In this document: one piece after another, positions 17,242 to 26,945 of the stretch
Position numbering within the stretch: position 1 is the first letter of the stretch
How the letters are laid out: each line of letters begins with the position of its first letter
From: Ilyomonas sp963790435
GTDB lineage: Bacteria > Bacteroidota > Bacteroidia > Chitinophagales > Chitinophagaceae
Direction of reading: 5' to 3'
Assembly (NCBI GenBank): GCA_963790435.1
Contig: CAWBOI010000001.1
Span: 124,001-188,000, forward strand
DNA length: 64,000 nucleotides
The notes under the pieces: generated by a model
What the model was told of the DNA's origin: nothing
The model's database searches: none
What the model saw: only the letters and a program-made list of their open reading frames with translations
Position numbers and translations under genes: made by a program

Positions 17242-18342
17242 ATGGAAAAACGAAACATCATTGTAATAGGTGCATCAGCGGGTGGCTTTGAAGCGTGCAG
17301 AACCTTAGTTAAGCATTTGCCCGCTACCCTCGATGCTTCTATCTTTATTGTTTGGCACATGTCGCCCGATGTACAGGGCGTATTGCCGCATATATTAAAT
17401 CGCGTGAATGACATTTGGGCAAGCCATGCGAGCGACAACGAGGAAATACAGCCCAACCGTATTTATGTAGCGCCTCCCGATCATCATTTGCTTCTTGAAG
17501 ATGGTTACATGCGCGTTACCCGCGGCCCAAAGGAAAACAGGTTTCGCCCCGCGGTAGATCCTTTGTTCCGGTCGGCGGCTTTTCATTATGGCAAACGGGT
17601 TATCGGTGTTATATTATCGGGTGCGCTGGACGATGGTACTTCTGGTTTGTGGACGGTAAAACACTACGGCGGCCTCGCCATTGTGCAAAGCCCAACGGAT
17701 GCGCCCGTTCCTTCCATGCCCGAAAATGCAATTCGCGAAGTTGCCGTTGATTACATTGCTTCGGTTGAGGAAATAGCTGGACTGCTGGTTGAATTATCTG
17801 CCGAAGAAGTAGATAAAAACAAAGATGAAATGAAGCAGGATGAAAGAACAGCAATCGAAATTAAAATTGCCGAAGAAAGCAACGCGCTCAAAAGCGGCAT
17901 TATGAACTTTGGTGAGCATTCGCAATTTACTTGTCCTGAATGCCACGGCGTACTTTCTACTTTTCCCGAAGGCAACCGCACCCGGTACCGATGTCATACC
18001 GGTCATGCCTTTAGTGCCGATAGCTTGCTGGCAACCATAACCGAAAAAATAGAAGGAGGCTTGTACAGCGCATTGCGGGCAATAGAAGAAAGTATTATGC
18101 TGCTGAACAATACGGGCGACCATTTTGCCGCCGGCAATCATCCCAAGCTTGCCGCCCTGTATTTTAAAAAAGCAAAGGAAGCCGAGGAGCGTGCCCGCTT
18201 AGTGCGTGAAGCAATCCTGAGCAACGAACGGCTTAGCAACGATAGCCTTTTGCACATGTCGGAAGAAATGGCAAACGGCGATGAGAACAAAGAAAACGGA
18301 ACGGAAATGCAAACGCTAACAAAACAGAACAGAACAAATTAA
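17242..18342 (+). CDS. cheB: CheB-type protein-glutamate methylesterase with C-terminal Cys-rich tail
   Basis: 366 residues. Residues 1-190 are a CheB catalytic domain without a receiver: the catalytic Ser is in VIGASAGGFEACRTL, the His in IVWHMSPDVQGVLPH, and the Asp in ILSGALDDGTSGLWTV. A Cys-rich stretch follows at about 230-260 (TCPECHG and YRCHTGHAF), which looks like a small zinc-binding element seen in other stand-alone CheB proteins, then a helical tail. It should demethylate or deamidate receptor glutamates, or act in a non-chemotactic signalling cluster. Its TAA overlaps the ATG of the CheB-CheR hybrid (TAATG at 18340-18344), so the two are translationally coupled. A microsatellite precedes it. 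Confidence 0.9.
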   Translation: MEKRNIIVIGASAGGFEACRTLVKHLPATLDASIFIVWHMSPDVQGVLPHILNRVNDIWASHASDNEEIQPNRIYVAPPDHHLLLEDGYMRVTRGPKENRFRPAVDPLFRSAAFHYGKRVIGVILSGALDDGTSGLWTVKHYGGLAIVQSPTDAPVPSMPENAIREVAVDYIASVEEIAGLLVELSAEEVDKNKDEMKQDERTAIEIKIAEESNALKSGIMNFGEHSQFTCPECHGVLSTFPEGNRTRYRCHTGHAFSADSLLATITEKIEGGLYSALRAIEESIMLLNNTGDHFAAGNHPKLAALYFKKAKEAEERARLVREAILSNERLSNDSLLHMSEEMANGDENKENGTEMQTLTKQNRTN

Positions 18343-21300
18343 TGCCGGAAGAAAACGAACAAAGTGAAAATGGGATAAACATCCCGCCAAAAGATAGTTT
18401 ACTGGTGGTAGGCATTGGTGCGTCGGCAGGTGGTATTGAAGCCTTGCAGGAATTCTTTACCAATACGCCTCCCGATAGCAATATTGCTTACGTGGTGATT
18501 CTTCATCTTTCGCCTGACCATGATAGTCATCTTTCCGATATTTTAAGAAGAACCACAACCTTACCTGTAGCGCAGGTTAATGGAAAAAGTAAAGGTAGAG
18601 AGAGACCATATTTATGTAATTCCGCCAAACAAGCATTTAACCATACGTCGTGGCGAAATAGAAGTATCGGTTAACCAGCAAATTGAAGACCGTCGTGCGC
18701 CGGTTGACATTTTCTTCCGCACATTAGCCGAAGCGTATCAGTCCCGCGCCGTAGGTGTTATCCTTTCCGGCACAGGTGCCAATGGCTCTATGGGTATTAA
18801 ACGCATAAAGGAGCGGGGCGGCGCAGCGTTTGTGCAAAACCCGCGCGAAGCCCACTTTAACGAAATGCCCCGCAACTCTATTGCTACCGATTTAATTGAT
18901 GATATATTGCCGGTGGCAGAAATACCTGCCAAAATTATTGCCTACCAACAAAGCTTAGGCACAATACAAATAGCGGTTGAAAACGTTGAACGTACCGATG
19001 ACCAGCAACAGGCGCTCCGCGAAATATTTAACCAGCTTCGCCTGCGCACCACGCACGATTTTTCCAATTACAAACGCGCCACTTTGCTGCGTCGCATCGA
19101 GCGCCGCATCAATGTTCATGCCCTTCCTTCTCTTACCGCTTACGCTACTTTCTTAACCCAGAATTTAGAGGAGCCGAAAGCCTTGCTGAAGGACTTATTA
19201 ATTTCCGTAACCAACTTCTTTCGCGATGCCGATGCGTTTGATGCGATTGAAAAGGAAGTGTTACCGCGCATTTTCGAAAACAAAGGACCCGGTAGTTCGA
19301 TAAGACTATGGACAATTGGTTGCGCCACAGGCGAGGAAGCTTATTCGCTTGCCATGTTCTGCGTTGAGCGAACTTAACCGGCTTGCTGGATGCACCCAAA
19401 GTGCAGATTTTTGCAACTGATATTGACGAAACCGCGCTCTCCATTGCGCGAGATGGCGTTTACACGTTAAATGATGCCGCCGATGTTTCTCCCGACAGGT
19501 TGCGCCGTTTTTTTGTTAAGGATGGAGACGATTATCGTGTGCGCCGCGAGATAAGAGAAATGGTATTATTCGCTAACCACAATGTATTGAAGGATCCTCC
19601 TTTCTCTCATCTCGATCTTGTTATCTGCCGCAACATGATGATTTATTTAAACAACACGGCACAGGAGCGGGTATTGGAAACGGTTCATTTCGCGCTCGAA
19701 CCTGGCGGCTTTCTTTTCCTGGGTAGTTCCGAATCGGTGGAAGGTGCCGGCGATTTGTTTGCTACTGTAAGCCGGGATTATCACATTTACCAAAGCCGCG
19801 CGGTGGCTTCCCGCCATTTTCCGGTTCCTGAAAAACTTCCCACTTTTCAGTTTATTAAAAAAGAAGAAAACAACACGCCGATAGAGAGTGATAACCATAC
19901 CAACGGCAGAATCAGTTTTGCTGATCTGCATCAGCAATTGCTGGAACTGTATGCACCACCCTCGGTAATTGTAAATGAAGAGTATGATATACTGCATCTT
20001 ACCGAGCGGGCAGGGCGTTATTTGCAAATGGGCGGTGGCGAACCATCAAAGAACTTATTAAAATTGGTTCGTCCCGAGCTTCGTTTGGAATTGCGGACGG
20101 CTTTGTACAGCGCAACGCAGGGCAACGCCAATGTAGAAGCGCGTGGGCTAAAAGTAAACATTGATGATGCAATTGAAACAATAAACATTCATGTGCGCCC
20201 CGTGTTGCGGCAGCAAGATACCGCACGTGGTTTTATGCTGGTGCTGTTTGAACAAGGCACCGCTGCCGAAAAAGAAGAACCGAAAGTAATTACTTCAGAA
20301 GGTTCGGTAGCTCACCAGTTAGAACAAGAGCTGATACAGGTAAAAGCGCAGCTTCGCAATACGTCCGAGCAGCACGACATGCAGGCTGAAGAACTTCGTG
20401 CCTCCAACGAAGAGTTGCAGGCAATGAATGAAGAACTGCGTTCCGCCGCCGAAGAATTGGAAACAAGCAAAGAAGAATTGCAATCCATCAACGAAGAACT
20501 GATCACCGTAAACCAGGAATTGAAAATAAAGGTTGAAGAAACAAGCATTTCCAACAGCAACTTTCAAAACCTTATCAATTCCACTTACATCGCTACTATC
20601 TTCCTTGATCGCAATTTTAGGATCAGTATGTTTACCCCGGCGGCACGCGACATCTTTAACGTGATACCTGCCGATACCGGGCGGCCTCTTTCCGACATCA
20701 CCAACAAATTAGAATACGACGGCTTGCAGGGAGATGTCGCAAGCCGTGCTGGAAAAATTAAAAATGATTGAGCGTGAAGTGCGCACAGCCGAAGGTATTA
20801 TTTATTTAATGCGTGCGCAACCTTACCGCACCGAAGAAGACCGCATTAACGGCGTGGTATTTCTTTTATTGACATTACTGAACGCAAAAGCAGCCGATGA
20901 AGCCCTGCGCAAAAGCGATGAACGGTTTCGTGCCTTTGTAACTGCCTCCAGCGATGTTATCTATCGCATGAGTGCAGACTGGCTTGAAATGTATTACTTA
21001 AAAGGTAGTTCCTTTCTTGCCAATACAGAAGATACTACGCGTACCTGGTTTACACGGTATATTCCGGAAAGCGAACACCCGCGCGTAATACCGCTATTTC
21101 CGAAGCTATCAGGAACAAAACGGTGTTTGAATTAGAGCACCAGGTGTATCGTGCAGATGGCACCATTGGCTGGGCATTTTCCCGCGCCGTACCTCTTTTC
21201 AACGAAGCCGGAGTAATTGCCGAATGGTTTGGAGCTGCTACTGACGTTACCGCACGTAAAGAGGGGGAAGTCCGCATTCGCGAATCCGAAGAACTGCTTC

Positions 21301-23483
21301 GCGTTACCATGGAGAGTGCTAGTAGATTATGTAATCATCACTTTCGATGACGGCTGGCATTATTAAAACCTGGAATACCGGTGCTGAACGCATATTTGGT
21401 TTTACGCTAAAAGAAGCCATCGGTCAGAACGGAGACATTATTTTTACTGAAGAAGATAAAAAGAGCGGGCAGACCAGAAGAAGAGAGAGCGAATCAGCAA
21501 GAACAGACGGACGTGCCATTGATGAACGCTGGCATCAGCGTAAAGATGGCTCGAAGGTTTTTATCAGCGGCGTAATGGCTCGCATCCGCGACAGTAAAAT
21601 TACCGGGTTTGTAAAAGTAGCCCGCGATATAACGGAAGAGAAAAAAGCGCAGGAAGCTTTGCAGCAAAGCGAACAGCGTTTCCGCGCCCTTATTGATAAA
21701 GGAACGGATGTTATTACCATCAGCAATAAAGACGGCGTTATTACCTACGCCAGCCCTTCCATTGAACCCATAACCGGTTATAAGTTGATGAATTTGTGGG
21801 TCACAACCCGCAAACAGAGAATAGAATTCATCCGGATGACCTGCCTCTTTGTAAAGAAGTGTTCGAAAAATTACTCAAAAGCCCGGGAGAAAGCATTTTT
21901 ATCCAGCATCGTTATTTGCACAAAGAAGGCGAATGGCGTTGGCTTGGAAGGTACATTCACCAGTCTCTTTCACGATCCAAGCATCAACGGTCTTGTTGCC
22001 AATTACAGAGACATAACCGAACGCAAGAAAGCAGAAGAAACACTGCGCGATTCGGAAGAACGGTACCGCATTGCCATTGAAGCAGGCGAATTGGCAACCT
22101 GGGACTGGAATATGAACACAGATGAAATTGTCTGGAACGAACAGCACTTTCAAATCTTTGGAAAACCCTTTGAGGACAGTTTGCAAACACCGGAAGATTT
22201 TTTAATCGCAGATTCATGAAGAAGACCTTGCTTACGTAAAAAAGCAATTGTTTGAGGCGGCAGAAACAACCAGTGTGTACTTTGCTGAATTTCGCATTGT
22301 ACGCAAAGACAATGGCCGTATTCGTTGGGTGACGGGTTACGGGCGGGTAACGGATCGGAAGAAGGCAAAGCAACCCGCATGACGGGCGTAATGTTCGATA
22401 GTACGAAAGCAAAAGGAAGCGGAAGAGGAATTGTTATCGGTACAACACAGCCTGAACACGGCGCTTGGATGCTGCACAAATGGGTGTTTGGGATTTGGAT
22501 TTGATTACCGGAGACACGAACCGCAGCCCTCGTCATGATCAATTGTTGGGATATCAGTTCCTGGCAGGAGGAATGGAGCCCTGTGAAAGCAAAGCAAAAT
22601 ATAATTGAAGAAGACAAACCCAAATTTGACGAAGCGCTTTTACAACCTTGAGGTAAACGGAATCTTTCAACTCGAAGCCCGCGTGAAACATGCCGATGGT
22701 TCCATCTGCTGGATTTATTATTTTGGGCGTGCTTTCAAAAACGAGGAAGGAAAATACGAAACGCGGCAGGCGTTATTTTCGATATTACCGACCGTAAAAC
22801 AGTGGAAAAACAAAAAGATGAGTTTCTTGGCATCGCCAGCCATGAGTTGAAAACACCTGTTACCAGCATTAAAGCTTATGCTGAAATATTGCAGGAAACG
22901 TTTAGTGAAGCCAAGGATGTTAATTCAGCCAGACCTCATGGCAAAATTAGACAACCAGGTAGATAGATTAACCAAACTCATTAAAGATTTGCTGGATGTA
23001 ACCAAAGTATCGGAAGGACAGTTGCACCTAACGATAGAGAAGTTTAGCGTTGAAGAGTTAATTGACAATATGGTTGAGGAAATGCAGAGAACGGCAAGGC
23101 AGCATACCATTCGTCTTACCGTTTCCAAACTTCCCGCCATCAGCGGCGATAAAGAACGCATTGGACAGGTACTTACCAATCTTCTTTCCAATGCTATCAA
23201 GTACTCACCCAGGGCTAACGAAATTTTGGTGGACGCCAAACACGAAGAAGGCAAGATTATTATTTCCGTTACCGATTTTGGTATCGGCATGTCTCAGGGT
23301 ACAGTGGCGCGTTTGTTTGAAAGATTCTTCCGTTCCGACAATCCAATGGCACGCTCTTATCCCGGTCTTGGCTTAGGCTTGTATATTTCAATGGAAATCA
23401 TGAAACGACATAAGGGAACGATAACAGTAAAAAGCGAGAAAGACAAAGGCTCAACATTTACTATGATGTTACCCACGGAATAA
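18342..23483 (+). pseudogene. CheB-CheR-PAS-histidine kinase hybrid, broken by about sixteen frame changes
   Basis: One long signalling protein can be followed across all three frames. CheB domain: GIGASAGGIEALQEFF, then VILSGTGANGSMGIKRI (18342-18950). CheR methyltransferase: TTHDFSNYKRATLLRRIERR, WTIGCATGEEAYSLAM, FATDIDETALSIARDGVY, LDLVICRNMMIYLNN (19000-19760). Glu/Leu-rich coiled coil of about 50 residues (about 20380-20540), then several PAS domains (20560-22800). The histidine-kinase core has SHELKTPVTSIKAYAEIL at about 22840 and an ATPase with NLLSNAIKYSP, then GLGLGLYISMEIMKRH, ending 23483. Frame changes fall near 18585, 19370, 20750, 21090, 21320, 21345, 21795, 21950, 22205, 22347, 22412, 22467, 22555, 22640, 22765 and 22915. 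Coding is conserved between breaks, so sequencing or assembly error is as likely as gene decay. Confidence 0.85.
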
Positions 23484-23537
23484 AGAATCGTTCGTACTGT
23501 TAATCCAAACGTGTTGCATGAGAAAAGCTGCAAACAT

Positions 23538-23921
23538 ATGAAAGAGAAAAAAATTGTAATTGTTGATGACGATTACGGTGTGCAGGATGTTGTTCAATTA
23601 ATTTTTGAGAGCGCTGGTTACAACACCATTGTCTTAGTAAATCCAGAACCGCTTTATGAGCATAAGCACGATGACGCCAACATTATTCTTCTTGACAGGC
23701 ATTTGGGAAACTGGGATGGTTTAGAAGTGTGCAAACAACTAAGAACGTGCGGGCAGTTTGCCAACACACCTATTTTGGTAATGTCGGCATCAAAATGTGA
23801 AGGCGATGATTGGTTCAATGCCAATGCAAACGGCTTCATAGAAAAGCCCTTTCATAAAAACGATTTATTAAAGCAAATCCATGACCTGTTAGAAGAGAAA
23901 ACGGGCGTTTGTAGTTGTTGA
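23538..23921 (+). CDS. Single-domain response regulator
   Basis: 127 residues from ATG 23538 (MKEKKIVIVDDDYGVQDVVQ); a TTG start 27 bp upstream is less likely. It is a receiver domain only: acidic triad VDDD at residues 8-11, phospho-acceptor Asp in IILLDRHLGNWDGLEVC, Thr/Ser position in LVMSASKCEG, and Lys in GFIEKPFHKNDLL. It has no output domain, so it probably relays phosphate from the adjacent hybrid kinase, whose 3' end is 54 bp upstream. The stop TGA (23919-23921) is also the first three bases of the following repeat element. Confidence 0.9.
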   Translation: MKEKKIVIVDDDYGVQDVVQLIFESAGYNTIVLVNPEPLYEHKHDDANIILLDRHLGNWDGLEVCKQLRTCGQFANTPILVMSASKCEGDDWFNANANGFIEKPFHKNDLLKQIHDLLEEKTGVCSC

Positions 23922-24250
23922 CTCAGTATGAAAAGTCAGCCTCTCGTCATTCCGCAAATCTGCCCGATTCAGGATGCACGCAGTTTTCATAAATCACTTT
24001 CACGAGGGCTTTGTGCGGAATCTGATCTTAGAATTTGAACAAGTTAGTATGTGGTAAGCACGCTTACTTCATTTAAACATCTTCATTAAATGAGATCATC
24101 AGATTCCGCACAAAGCCGCCTGCAATCACCAAATATGTGCAAAACCAAACGGCGGCAATTGCGGAATGACGGTGAGATTGCACTTATACTCAAACTGAAA
24201 CATTGCCCAGTTTGCGGAATGACGAAAGGCTGAATTTTCAAAATGATTCA
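23919..24250. repeat. Nested-palindrome intergenic element, copy D (best preserved)
   Basis: About 330 bp starting TGACTCA at the stop codon of the receiver gene and ending TGATTCA. The terminal inverted repeats are about 35 bp and imperfect: TCAGCCTCTCGTCATTCCGC on the left, GCGGAATGACGAAAGGCTGA on the right. The internal pair is a perfect 20-bp match: GGCTTTGTGCGGAATCTGAT (about 24009-24028) against ATCAGATTCCGCACAAAGCC (about 24097-24116). A further GCGGAATGACGGTGAG lies near 24160-24175, so the core word occurs several times in alternating orientation. It fills most of the 404-bp gap before the DUF3179 gene; I see no gene in it. Confidence 0.85.
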
Positions 24251-24325
24251 CTGCTAATAGCTTTTGTAGCCACTCACTTCTTTACAACTTCTTATCCCTT
24301 GAAAGAAAAAGCCAGCCATTTAGAT

Positions 24326-25490
24326 TTAACCATGAAATGCTTTCCACGAATGCCAGAACTCCTGGTAAGCTTGTACCGTTTGCAAACGCTCGCCTTTCAT
24401 TGAACCATCAATACAGGTTCCGTTAATGCTCCAGGTTGAGCCGGTTTTATCATCCAATAAGATGTGTTTGGCACTGTCGTAAGTAAAATGTAAAACACCG
24501 TTGGGTGTATTTCGGTTCAACACATAAAAACTTCGTTCATTCGCATTCATGGTTAACAACAGGGGCGTTGTGGCAAAAGAATCTTCCATCATTTTTTTCT
24601 TTGCCAGTTCATTCCAATCGTACGCCTTGTATTGATTGTTTGTTTTTACACCAATTACCCAGGATTTGAATTTCCATGATGCACTATCGCGCTTTTCTAA
24701 GCTGCTTTTCAACGTGTCTTCATCGTAGCCTTTTAAATCGGCATATTCTTTTCTAAAGTTTGAATCGGGTTGCAAAACAAAGAGGCCGGATGCAATTGAA
24801 GCCAGTCTTCCAGCGACATTTGTTGTGATGGAACTTCGTTCAAAATGGTTCCTTTTAATTCACCTGCAATGGCTTCACCACTTTCCTGTCGCCACCAGCT
24901 TTTGGTTCTTTCATCTTCAAACATGGCATTGAAATGATCCATACCAACGAGGCGGAAATTTTCAGGCTTTCCTTTTACATAAGGACTATACACTCTGCCT
25001 GTTCGGCAAACGGTGCAATAGGTTATCATCACCGGCTCGCCGCCAACGGTATCTCTTACCTGGTGGTGATAACCGATCACCTCGATAGGATAGGCTTTTG
25101 CTTCATTGTTAATGGCAACGCCGATAATCAAATGGTTTCGGTCAGTCGTGTCGGATGATGCGCTTACCAGCAATTTGTTTTTGGGTTGATAAAACATTTT
25201 ATCTGCGAGAAACTTAAAATTGAATGCATAAGCAATGATGCCATAGAATATCAGCACTGCAACAACAACTACTTTTTTCCAAACTTTGCTCTGTTGTAAA
25301 ATATAAAGTATCGGAATGATAATTATGGCAAAACCAAACAAGCGAAGCGACATAATATTTCTGTCAATAAAATAAGCAATCTCAATTGTGTTTGCGTGCT
25401 GACTGCCGGGAAACGGCATGATGAAATACACACGCAATATTTCAAGTGGATTAAATAAATGAAACCAACCGTAATGAGCCAACCTTTCAT
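24326..25490 (-). pseudogene. DUF3179 membrane-anchored protein, interrupted by two frameshifts
   Basis: The protein can be rebuilt from the ATG at 25490: MKGWLITVGFIY, a frame change near 25455, then FNPLEILRVYFIMPFPGSQ, two hydrophobic segments, and the DUF3179 core (VAINNEAKAYPIEVIGYHHQ, MITYCTVCRTGRVY, FRLVGMDHFNAMFEDERTK). A second frame change near 24760 leads into DSNFRKEYADLKGYDEDTL and the C-terminal half, which ends at 24326. Both breaks are repaired by adding one T to a T run (TTT to TTTT, TTTT to TTTTT), the pattern expected of homopolymer under-calling. Function unknown; members usually carry this conserved Cys-x-x-Cys. It lies downstream of susD, separated by an inverted repeat. 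Confidence 0.75.
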
Positions 25491-25520
25491 ATAAGAAGTT
25501 GATGTTTTTGTAGTTTGAAA

Positions 25521-25617
25521 AGCTGTGAGCTATGAGCTTTGAGCTGCGAGGGGAAAACAATTCAGCAAGTTTGTTTTTACACCAAAACTCGTAGCTCAAA
25601 GCTCATTGCTCACAGCT
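25521..25617. repeat. AGCT-type inverted repeat, probable terminator
   Basis: Two 30-bp arms (25521-25550 and 25588-25617), built from AGCTGTGAGC, ATGAGCTTTGAGCT and CGAG, match at about 28 of 30 positions and enclose a 37-bp loop that contains TTTGTTTTTACACC. It lies directly after the frame-corrected end of susD and just upstream of the DUF3179 gene. Confidence 0.7.
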
Positions 25618-25665
25618 CAATGCTATTGTTCCGTTACCGGCAAAGGAAATTCAGTCCATACATTA

Positions 25666-26931
25666 TCATCCGCGTCTGTCTAAAGGCAATTGGTTTAAGC
25701 GATTGTAGCGGCGCATATCAATCCAGCGATGACCTTCAAAATACAATGAATACCGGCGTTCGTACAGCATTTCATCAATCAATGCAGATTGTGTTTGTGC
25801 ACCGCTATAAGCAGCAAGACCATGTTTTGTACGAATCACATTCAATGCTTTGATGGCTTCGCCAAAATTGGCAAGTTGAATATTAGCTTCAGCATAAATT
25901 AAGATCAACTCTTCATTTCGTATGATAGGAATGGGCGCTGTGCTTGATGTATAAACCCAAACATCACGATTGCTGCTTAAGCCTGCAGGTATGGATGCGG
26001 TTGAAGTGCGCAAGGTGGCTTTGCCTATTCTATCATCATTCGGTAAAATTTGTGCGGCAAAAGAAGGATGCGCAACACGCACTTCGCCGTTTTGGTTTTG
26101 CGGAATAAATACAGGGTTCAACTGGTCGCCTGAACCGGTTCCAAATACATGATAAACACCGGTTGAAAAATCACCATTCAAATCGAAAAACGACTGGCTT
26201 AGCGCCGTTAATGCATCGCTCCATTTTTGATTGTACACATCTACTCTGGCTGCCAGTGCACGGTTGAATTTGATTAAACCAGTTGCATCGCTAAACTGAC
26301 CAAAGCCAGCCAGGGAAAAGGCAATATCAGCACCATTTAAATCATTCATTCCATCATTTAATAATGCTGAAATAGCCGTGAGCGCGGCATTGTAATCTAC
26401 AATAGGTCCCAATTTATCGGGATTGGAAACATCAATGCGAATGCCGTTAGAATCGGTCAAATTTAAATTCATTAAAAGTTGATACGCTTCGATTGTTTTT
26501 GCAAAACCTGTGTATCCTTTTTTCTGTGCAGCAGTTGCAAGCGTTGTGTTGTTGGCAGCACTAATTAAGATGTTGCAATTCTTCACAACACGATAGCGTG
26601 ATGCCCAGGGTGTTGAAATGTAAAAATTACTACCGCTTAATGTTGCATTGCTTGCGCCTAACAAGTCGGTAACATAGCGTGGCTCTGAAGTAGAGAAATG
26701 ATATACTTCTCTGCCAATGATTCCAATATCATCTAAATAAAAAGCAATGGAATTGCGCATACCCGATTCGGTACCGCTTACTAAGTTGTTCAGTTCCGCA
26801 ACTGTTGCATTGTTCTGATAAGCTTCAACAGTTGGTCCGTTTAAATTGCCATAATCTTTTTTACAGGAAGCGAAAAATGCGGCAAAAACAAACAATAACA
26901 ATGTTTGTATATAAAATGTCTTTTTCAACAT
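25666..26931 (-). CDS. SusD/RagB-family outer-membrane lipoprotein (frameshifted near its C-terminus)
   Basis: 421 residues to the apparent stop. It has an N-terminal signal peptide with lipobox (FVFAAFFASCKKDYGN; acylated Cys about residue 23), the SusD-like helical body, and the typical ending LILIYAEANIQLANFGEAIK, then YEGHRWIDMRRYNRL. SusD proteins sit on the SusC barrel and capture substrate at the cell surface. The reading frame ends LPLDRRG, but in another frame the DNA continues ADDNVWTEFPLPVTEQ to a stop at 25623-25625, which is a normal SusD ending, so a one-base indel near 25680 is likely. It is shorter than many SusD proteins (450-550). It follows susC by 14 bp. Confidence 0.88.
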   Translation of the reverse strand: MLKKTFYIQTLLLFVFAAFFASCKKDYGNLNGPTVEAYQNNATVAELNNLVSGTESGMRNSIAFYLDDIGIIGREVYHFSTSEPRYVTDLLGASNATLSGSNFYISTPWASRYRVVKNCNILISAANNTTLATAAQKKGYTGFAKTIEAYQLLMNLNLTDSNGIRIDVSNPDKLGPIVDYNAALTAISALLNDGMNDLNGADIAFSLAGFGQFSDATGLIKFNRALAARVDVYNQKWSDALTALSQSFFDLNGDFSTGVYHVFGTGSGDQLNPVFIPQNQNGEVRVAHPSFAAQILPNDDRIGKATLRTSTASIPAGLSSNRDVWVYTSSTAPIPIIRNEELILIYAEANIQLANFGEAIKALNVIRTKHGLAAYSGAQTQSALIDEMLYERRYSLYFEGHRWIDMRRYNRLNQLPLDRRG

Positions 26932-26945
26932 AAAATGATTGTTGT

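Noticed and set aside
10411..24250. Insertion sequence
   Set aside because: No transposase-like reading frame is present in or near any copy; the elements can at most be non-autonomous.
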